Part shown: positions 58,756 to 64,000 of the stretch, in pieces
Layout of the letters: each line of letters starts with the position of its first letter
How positions within the stretch are numbered: the first letter of the stretch is position 1
Source: Acidobacteriota bacterium
GTDB lineage: Bacteria > Acidobacteriota > Vicinamibacteria > Vicinamibacterales > JAKQTR01
Direction of reading: 5' to 3'
Length of the DNA stretch: 64,000 nt
Assembly (NCBI GenBank): GCA_026393755.1
Contig: JAPKZO010000037.1
Coordinates: forward strand, 1 to 64,000
The notes under the pieces: generated by a model
The model's database searches: none
Told to the model about the DNA's origin: nothing
What the model saw: only the letters and a program-made list of their open reading frames with translations
Position numbers and translations under genes: made by a program

Positions 58756-59061
58756 CGCGTCAATTCCTGCGTATCACTCGAGCGTTCGGCGGCGTCCGCA
58801 GGGGGCAACGCGGATGCCTGTGATGACGAAACGTACCACATCAATATCAGGGACGACCCGGCCCCCGGATCGGACGCAGAGGGGAATGGCCCCTCATGAT
58901 GGACGCCGCAAGGGGCCGGCGAATCCGAGGACGGGGACAGTTTACACCGGCTACCCGATTGCCTTCCCAGGGAACTGCCCGAGTCCGAACTGGGAGACTC
59001 CCACAACCCTTCGAGATGCCGTCGCGTCCTTCCAGCGGCCTTCCGTGTATGATTTCCAGCT
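58756..59061. other. divergent intergenic region
   Basis: This 306-bp gap separates the divergently transcribed hybrid kinase and amidase genes. It must hold both promoters. I see no convincing gene, RNA or long repeat in it. Confidence 0.4.
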
Positions 59062-60669
59062 ATGCGCATCACCACGCTGACGCTGGCCGCCGTCTCGTTG
59101 ATTGTGGCAACGACCGCTCCACTCTGGTCCCAGGCGCCAGCCGCGAGGCCGATGCAGGCTTCGGCGGCGCGGCCGGCCCAGACGTCCTTTCACGTCGAGG
59201 AGGCCAGCATTGCCGACATTCACGCGGCGATGAAGGCCGGCCGGCTCACATGCCGCGCGCTCGTGCAGGCGTATCTGCGGCGCATCGAGGCTTTTGACAA
59301 GACCGGCCCCGCCATCAACGCGATCGTCGTCATCAATCCTGACGCGCTTGCGCAGGCCGACCAGCTCGACACGCGCTTCGCGCAGGGCGGCTTCGTGGGG
59401 CCGCTCCACTGCGTGCCGGCGATCGTCAAGGACAACTTCGAGACCATCGGCTTGCAGAGTGCCAACGGATCGCTGTCCCTGAAGGGATTCGTGTCGGCGA
59501 AGGACGCGTTCCTGGTGAAGCGGATCAAGGATGCCGGTGCGATCGTGCTTGCCAAGTCGAACATGGCCGAGTGGGCCTTCACGCCGTACGAGACAGTGAG
59601 CTCAATTCTCCCCGGCTACACCAGGAACCCGTACGCGCTCGACCGCGTCACCGCCGGATCGAGCGGCGGCTCCGCGGCCGCCGTCGCGGCCAGTTTCGGC
59701 GCCGTCGGGCTGGGCAGCGACACCGGCAATTCGATTCGTGGGCCGTCTTCGCACCAGGCCCTGGTGGGGATTCGATCGACCATGGGCCTGACCAGCCGCG
59801 CGGGGGTGATGCCGCTCAACCTGCTGGCCGATATTGCCGGACCCATAGCCCGCACCGTTCAAGACGCGGCCGCCGTGTTCCAGGTGGTCGTCGGCGAGGA
59901 TTCGGACGATCCGGCGACTGCCGCATCGCACGGCCGGGCTCCGGAGGACTATGCGAAGGCTCTCGTCCGCGACGGCCTTCGTGGTGCGCGCATCGGCGTG
60001 CTTCGACAGGCATACGAACGTGAGACGACCGATCCCGAGATCGTGGCGATCTTCATGAAGGCGCTCGACGACATGCGGCGCGCTGGCGCCGTGATCGTAG
60101 ACCCTGCGCCGGTTGAGGGTCTCGACGGAATTCGACGGCCGCCAGGGATGGCGTCCTGCATGGGATTCAAGTACGACATCAACCGGTACCTCGCGTCACA
60201 CGGCGACCGTGTGCCGGTGAAGAGCCTGGCCGACGTCATCAAGTCGCGGCGTTTTCATCCCACCGTGCAGCGCAGGCTCGAGCAGGCGGAGGCGGGGCCG
60301 GAGAATGGCCCGGCGACGCCCGAGTGCAAGGCTGAGTTTGCATACCGGGATCAGGTGCGTTCCGCAGTCACGAAGACGATGGACGCGCTCAAGATCGACG
60401 CGTATGTGTATCCCACGTGGAGCAATCCGCCGCGGCTCATCGGCGACCTGAACACGCCGCATGGGGACAACAGCCAGTTCTTTTCGCCGACGACCGGGTT
60501 TCCGTCCGTGCAGGTGCCAATGGGTTTCACGCGCGGCGGCACGTTGCCGGCTGGCCTGACGTATTTCGGGCGCGCGTGGTCAGAAGCGACGTTGATCAGG
60601 CTGGCCTACGCGTACGAGCAGGCGACGCATCAGCGCCGGCCGCCGCCAACAACGCCGGCGCTTCGATAA
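59062..60669 (+). CDS. secreted amidase-signature family enzyme
   Basis: A 535-residue amidase with a signal peptide (LTLAAVSLIVATTAPLWS). The Ser-cisSer-Lys catalytic triad can be placed: Lys in PAIVKDNFET, cis-Ser and nucleophile region in TAGSSGGSAAAVAAS and GSDTGNSIRGPSSHQALVGI. The length is close to other amidase-signature enzymes plus a leader. Such enzymes hydrolyse amide bonds in small amides or aminoacyl compounds; a GatA role is unlikely because it is exported and has no gatB/C neighbour. The first of two palindromes begins at its stop codon. Confidence 0.85.
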   Translation: MRITTLTLAAVSLIVATTAPLWSQAPAARPMQASAARPAQTSFHVEEASIADIHAAMKAGRLTCRALVQAYLRRIEAFDKTGPAINAIVVINPDALAQADQLDTRFAQGGFVGPLHCVPAIVKDNFETIGLQSANGSLSLKGFVSAKDAFLVKRIKDAGAIVLAKSNMAEWAFTPYETVSSILPGYTRNPYALDRVTAGSSGGSAAAVAASFGAVGLGSDTGNSIRGPSSHQALVGIRSTMGLTSRAGVMPLNLLADIAGPIARTVQDAAAVFQVVVGEDSDDPATAASHGRAPEDYAKALVRDGLRGARIGVLRQAYERETTDPEIVAIFMKALDDMRRAGAVIVDPAPVEGLDGIRRPPGMASCMGFKYDINRYLASHGDRVPVKSLADVIKSRRFHPTVQRRLEQAEAGPENGPATPECKAEFAYRDQVRSAVTKTMDALKIDAYVYPTWSNPPRLIGDLNTPHGDNSQFFSPTTGFPSVQVPMGFTRGGTLPAGLTYFGRAWSEATLIRLAYAYEQATHQRRPPPTTPALR

Positions 60670-60734
60670 CCACTCCCGGAGTGTTTGTGCCAACGCGAGA
60701 ATCGTGCCATGTAACAATCACTCCGGGAGTGGCT
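60668..60734. repeat. pair of 19-bp palindromes related to the SRP-RNA arrays
   Basis: Two degenerate copies of the same palindrome lie at 60668-60686 (core CACTCCCGGAGTG) and 60716-60734 (core CACTCCGGGAGTG), 48 bp apart. They sit between the amidase stop and the M28 peptidase start at 60774, which places them in the likely promoter region of the peptidase gene. Confidence 0.65.
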
Positions 60735-60773
60735 GTCATATGGGCTAGACTTTCTGGTCTCTGGAGGGCAGCG

Positions 60774-62042
60774 ATGACACTTAAGTCCGTAATGTATTCA
60801 GCGGCCGTACTGGTGGCCGCCTCCGTGCTATCGGCGTCCGCGCAATCGCAAGCGCAACCTCAGCCGCGACCCCAGGCACCGGTGGTGGGCCAGTCGGCGC
60901 CAGCCGACGATCCCGTTCGAACGTTGGTGAGCCGGCTCGACCTGGAGAAGTACAAGGCCACCATCAAGGGATTGACGCAGTTTGGCGATCGGCGGCAGGG
61001 CACCGATCGCAACCGGGCCGCGATCAACTGGATCGAAGCCCAGCTCAAGAGCTACGGGTGTGCGAACACGGAGCGGATCAAGTACGAGTATCAGCCTCCG
61101 CAGCGGGCCGCCGCGAGCGGTGGTGTCGCGCCGGCTGGTGGCAGAGCAGGCGCTCCGGCGGCGCAGGGCCGAGGCGGGCGTGGCGGCGGCAACCCGCCGA
61201 AGGGGAACCGCGGGCCGACCGGCGTGAACAACGATCCGATGAAGCAGCCTGATGTGAAGGTCCGCGAGCTGGACATGCAGCCGACGACGCCGGGCGCGCG
61301 CGAAGACGTCTACTGCACGAAGATCGGCACGAGCCATCCGGACGAGATGTACATCATCGGCGGCCACATGGACGGTCTGGGCTATGCCGAAGCGGCCAAC
61401 GACAATGGATCGGGGACGGCGCTCGTCATGGAGCTGGCGCGCATTTTCAGCGCGCCGAACGTCCAGACCGAGCGATCGATCCGGTTCGTTCTGTGGAATA
61501 ACGAAGAGACCGGCCTCAACGGCGCCCGCGCCTATGTGGACCAGCGCCGCGAGCTGCAGGGTAAGGAAGACCCGCCCGGATCGGGCAAGTACCCGGAGCC
61601 GAAGTGGCTGGGCATGCTCCAGCACGACATGATGCTCTATGACCACGGCATGCCGCGCGCTGACGGCACACTCAGCCCCGAGCAGCGGCCCGAAGCGGAT
61701 GTGAACGTGGAGTTTGCGGGAACTGCGAAGATGGCGGCCGAGGCGCAGACGCTCGCGTGGCTGCTGCGCGCCGCCAACGACCGCTACGCGACCGATTATC
61801 CTGTGACCGTCGGCAACCGCATGTCCAACACCGATTCAGCGGCGTTCCAGGACTATACGGCGGCGGTGAGTCTGCGCGAGCTAGAGCGCGGGTCGCAGGT
61901 CGGGTCCGGATGGGATCCCCTCTGGCACCAGCCGCTGGACATGTACGCGAATCTCACCGACAAGGACTTCCGCCTCGGCCTCAACGCGGCGCAGACCACG
62001 CTTGCGGCTGTCGCGCAACTGGCTGGGGCGAAGCTGAAATAG
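60774..62042 (+). CDS. secreted M28-family metallopeptidase
   Basis: A 422-residue protein with a signal peptide (LKSVMYSAAVLVAASVLSAS), a Gln/Pro-rich linker and a Gly-rich insert (APAAQGRGGRGGGN). The M28 zinc peptidase core is clear: GGHMDGLGYAEAANDNGSG gives the first zinc His and bridging Asp, NNEETGLNGARAY the catalytic Glu pair, and later His residues (LWHQPLDMYANL) the last zinc ligand. It would act as an aminopeptidase outside the cytoplasm. ATG 60774 follows GGAGG (60762-60766). Confidence 0.88.
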   Translation: MTLKSVMYSAAVLVAASVLSASAQSQAQPQPRPQAPVVGQSAPADDPVRTLVSRLDLEKYKATIKGLTQFGDRRQGTDRNRAAINWIEAQLKSYGCANTERIKYEYQPPQRAAASGGVAPAGGRAGAPAAQGRGGRGGGNPPKGNRGPTGVNNDPMKQPDVKVRELDMQPTTPGAREDVYCTKIGTSHPDEMYIIGGHMDGLGYAEAANDNGSGTALVMELARIFSAPNVQTERSIRFVLWNNEETGLNGARAYVDQRRELQGKEDPPGSGKYPEPKWLGMLQHDMMLYDHGMPRADGTLSPEQRPEADVNVEFAGTAKMAAEAQTLAWLLRAANDRYATDYPVTVGNRMSNTDSAAFQDYTAAVSLRELERGSQVGSGWDPLWHQPLDMYANLTDKDFRLGLNAAQTTLAAVAQLAGAKLK

Positions 62043-62145
62043 CACCCGGCGGCATGAAGCGATCGCCTCTGTTCATTCTGGTGGAGGCCGGGTCTTCAAG
62101 GAGCACGCGGAAGCCTGAGGCGGTCCTGCCGACGCGTTATCATCC

Positions 62146-62180
62146 GCGTGCGTCGTCGGGTGCGTCGGGTGCGTCGGGTG
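62146..62180 (+). repeat. short tandem repeat of GTGCGTCGG
   Basis: Three near-perfect direct copies of the 9-base unit GTGCGTCGG lie in the gap between the M28 peptidase and tRNA-Asn. A partial copy of the TGGAGGCCGGGTCTT repeat (compare 9174-9193) lies upstream at about 62083-62097. No gene is supported in 62043-62227. Confidence 0.5.
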
Positions 62181-62227
62181 TGGGGGTCTCGTCGACGCGC
62201 TGGTCACGTCATGGGTGACCGGCGTGT

Positions 62228-62256
62228 TTGACCCATCCCCGCCGATTCGCTAAAAT
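62228..62256 (+). promoter_or_regulatory. promoter of tRNA-Asn
   Basis: TTGACC (62228-62233) and TAAAAT (62251-62256) are separated by exactly 17 bp. The first base of the mature tRNA is at 62270, so the transcript would have a 5' leader of only a few bases. Confidence 0.7.
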
Positions 62257-62269
62257 TGACAGTTCGTAT

Positions 62270-62344
62270 TCCTCAGTAGCTCAACGGTAGAGCATCCGGC
62301 TGTTAACCGGAGGGTTGTAAGTTCGAATCTTACCTGAGGAGCCA
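62270..62344 (+). tRNA. tRNA-Asn (GTT anticodon)
   Basis: A complete cloverleaf of 72 nt plus an encoded CCA. The acceptor arm TCCTCAG (62270-62276) pairs with CTGAGGA (62334-62340). The anticodon loop CTGTTAA lies between CCGG arms and gives GTT. The T-arm has GTTCGAATC. The discriminator is G (62341), followed by CCA (62342-62344). A tyrosine-integrase gene runs into it from the opposite side. Confidence 0.95.
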
Positions 62345-63489
62345 ACTTCCCTAGGAAATTTGACAACTTTCGCGCGTGCCCGATCGGCCTTCCGGGCACG
62401 TTGCCCTTTTCTTGCCCTTTTTGCTTGCGGCGCGTCGAGCAGGGCGACCTCAGCCGACAAGTAGGCGGGGGACAGGTGCGCGTAGCGCATCACCATTCGA
62501 AGGCCCCGGTGGCCGAGCAGTTCGGCGATCGCCCGAAGGGACGCGCCCTTCATCATGAGCCACGACGCGAAGGTGTGCCGCAGGTCGTGCCAGGTGAAGT
62601 TCTCGATCTTTGCGGCTTCGAGCGCGGCGTGGAAGCCGTTCTTGACGTCCTTGACCGGCTGACCGGCTTTCCGCCCGCGGGCGTGGGGGAAGACGTACGG
62701 ACAGTCCGGCAGGCGTTGCGTGTAGAGAGCCTGGATCGTCGTGAGTGCCGTGGCATTCAAGGGCAAGGAATGCGGACGGCCGCTCTTGGTTCGAGGAATC
62801 CGGACGACGCGGTTCAGGAAGTCGACTTCGTCCCATCGAAGATTGAACAGACTACCCCGCCGCAAGCCGGTGTGAACCGCCAGGATGATCTTCTCCGGTA
62901 GGTACCGGGACGCTTCCACGTCCTGCGCGGCGTCGAGCAGCCGCTTGTACTCATCCTCGGTCAGGTAGCGCAGACGAGAGTTGTCCTCGTTGAAGAACTT
63001 GACGCTGCGGACGGGGTTTGAGGCCGCCAGCCCGTGGGACATGCACCAGTTGAAGAAGGACTTCAGTACGGCCAGGTCCTTGTCGACGGTGCTGTGAGCC
63101 ACCTTCTGCGCGCGCCTCAGCTTGACGTCTTCGATCTGAGCCGGCTTGATTCTCGCCAGCAGACTCGAGGTCTTGATCTCGGTCTCCCACATCGAGAGCA
63201 CAGGTTCGATATACGTCTCGTGCGAACGATTCTGGACGTTCGAGTACGTGCGGTACAGGCCGAACGCGGTCGCAAGCGTGACGCATTTCGGCGCTTGCTC
63301 GTGCCAGGTGCCGTTTTCGATCTTGGCTTGTTCGGCTGCCCACAGCCGCTGCGCATCCCGGTCGCGTCGAAAGCGCTTTCGGAGTCGCGATCCGTCCGGG
63401 TAGCGAACTTCAACGAGCCAGCGATTCCTCGCCGGATCCCACACGGGCCCCTTCGAGAAGTCACGGTTCTGTCGGTCGTCCGTCTCCAT
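62281..63489 (-). CDS. int: tyrosine-type site-specific integrase
   Basis: A 402-residue integrase: an N-terminal arm-binding domain (DPARNRWLVEVRYPDGSRLR), SAM-like core-binding domain (about 75-170) and catalytic domain with Arg in HTGLRRGSLFNLRW, HDLRHTFASW (His-x-x-Arg), LGHRGLRMVMRYAHL (His and Tyr). All catalytic residues are present, so it may be active. Its last codons (PPVNSRMLYR) are read from the complementary strand of tRNA-Asn, so gene and tRNA overlap by about 64 bp. Integrases facing a tRNA 3' end usually mark one end of an element integrated there. ATG 63489 is inside the HTH gene. Confidence 0.92.
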   Translation of the reverse strand: METDDRQNRDFSKGPVWDPARNRWLVEVRYPDGSRLRKRFRRDRDAQRLWAAEQAKIENGTWHEQAPKCVTLATAFGLYRTYSNVQNRSHETYIEPVLSMWETEIKTSSLLARIKPAQIEDVKLRRAQKVAHSTVDKDLAVLKSFFNWCMSHGLAASNPVRSVKFFNEDNSRLRYLTEDEYKRLLDAAQDVEASRYLPEKIILAVHTGLRRGSLFNLRWDEVDFLNRVVRIPRTKSGRPHSLPLNATALTTIQALYTQRLPDCPYVFPHARGRKAGQPVKDVKNGFHAALEAAKIENFTWHDLRHTFASWLMMKGASLRAIAELLGHRGLRMVMRYAHLSPAYLSAEVALLDAPQAKRARKGQRARKADRARAKVVKFPREVGSSGKIRTYNPPVNSRMLYR

Positions 63490-63679
63490 GGTCCTGCCTT
63501 GCGTTGATCGTACAGTTTCCGATGAATCGGTCGAGCACGGACCGGCGTATGCGCACGACGCCGTTGCCGTACTTGATGACTTCGATCTTGTGATCGCAAA
63601 TCCAGTGCCGCAACGTCCAAGGACGGATGCCAAGATGGTTCGCTGCCTGGACGACATTGAGCAACTCATTGGCAGACAT
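63461..63679 (-). CDS. small HTH protein, excisionase/AlpA-like
   Basis: A 72-residue MerR/excisionase-type HTH protein: LLNVVQAANHLGIRPWTLRH, then WICDHKIEVIKYGNGVVRIR, the typical HTH plus wing of excisionase-family DNA-binding proteins. Its 3' end overlaps the integrase start by 29 bp on the same strand. Such proteins direct excision of the element or control the integrase gene. Confidence 0.8.
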   Translation of the reverse strand: MSANELLNVVQAANHLGIRPWTLRHWICDHKIEVIKYGNGVVRIRRSVLDRFIGNCTINARQDHGDGRPTEP

Positions 63680-64000
63680 CGCGTGCTCTCGGTCTTGAGA
63701 CGTGTGGTGGCTCGACCAGGTGATCTGGGTTCAACTCCCTGCCTCCGAGCCAAACGCCCGGGTTCTTTTCCTTCCAGTCTCCAAGCTCTATCTCGGGGGC
63801 TCGACCCAACCGAGGTGACCGGGCTTCCGGGGCATTCTTGGCAATGTGAACGACTGCGGCCGTCGTGGGCATCGACTCACCAAGAGTCTCCGCCAAGAGT
63901 CGTGTCGGTTTGATGAGCGAGGCACTGGCAGAAGGTGAGCGGCTACCCGGTTGACGGTCGTGGGCGCCGGAGTGTGTCTGCGTGCGCTCCCATTGTCGCA
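63680..64000. other. right edge of the window, no supported gene
   Basis: This 321-bp stretch upstream of the excisionase-like gene has only a short, poorly supported minus-strand reading frame (about 63666-63896) without recognisable domains. It probably continues the element to the right. Confidence 0.35.

Noticed and set aside
63666-63896. Small minus-strand gene before the excisionase-like gene
   Set aside because: Composition is poor, no start context is seen, and no domain is recognised; it is kept only as unannotated sequence.

Overview
The window is about 64 kb of high-GC DNA. It has tight ATGA gene overlaps, many secreted peptidases with Gly/Pro-rich inserts, PadR and ECF-sigma modules, and short dispersed palindromic repeats. 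This gene style suggests an acidobacterial (Vicinamibacteria-like) genome; that is inferred from gene content and no 16S rRNA is present.

Region 1 (1-4.6 kb) is a decayed accessory region. It holds a fragment of an SbcC/SMC-like ATPase, a HigB-type toxin broken by a 2-base slip in a TA run with its HigA antitoxin intact, an ECF sigma/anti-sigma operon and a DUF433/DUF5615 toxin-antitoxin-like pair. Two ~177-bp direct repeats, each ending in the 3' end of a tRNA-Ser gene, lie directly behind the two toxin-antitoxin loci and look like attachment-site scars. Region 2 (4.6-9.2 kb) has a PadR regulator with a membrane partner, a nucleotidyltransferase pair, a secreted YncE-like beta-propeller and an aminotransferase remnant.

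Region 3 (9.2-26.2 kb) is membrane and redox biology. It contains a NapH-like polyferredoxin; a TetR-controlled HlyD/ABC/ABC/permease/permease/TolC efflux operon; a two-subunit heme-copper enzyme whose subunit I carries Asp in place of the helix-VI His and whose subunit II has lost all CuA Cys/His ligands (candidate non-canonical NO reductase); a fused L-serine dehydratase; a membrane hybrid histidine kinase; and a Cys-rich Fe-S protein with a winged-helix-like N-terminus.

Region 4 (26.2-33.8 kb) starts with a secreted tandem thioredoxin-like protein whose second-domain CxxC begins with an in-frame TGA, followed at the right distance by a SECIS-like hairpin: a candidate selenoprotein. It continues with an M14 carboxypeptidase, a large membrane protein and threonine aldolase. 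Region 5 (33.8-41.8 kb) is a heavy-metal efflux cluster: Cys/His-rich secreted protein, CzcC-, CzcB- and CusA/CzcA-like RND parts, and a Zn/Cd/Pb-type P1B ATPase.

Region 6 (42-51.8 kb) has a second ECF sigma module, then the conserved core block ffs (SRP RNA)-dnaX-ybaB-recR, a DUF4203-like membrane protein and a GH38 alpha-mannosidase. Two arrays of three 19-bp palindromes with 29-30-bp period flank the SRP RNA gene; a related pair precedes the M28 peptidase gene. Region 7 (51.8-62.1 kb) is a sensory block (hybrid kinase, sigma-54 activator, HD-GYP regulator in one operon, plus a membrane hybrid kinase), then a secreted amidase and an M28 peptidase. Region 8 (62.2-64 kb) is tRNA-Asn with a tyrosine integrase and small HTH gene reading towards it, the edge of another integrated element.
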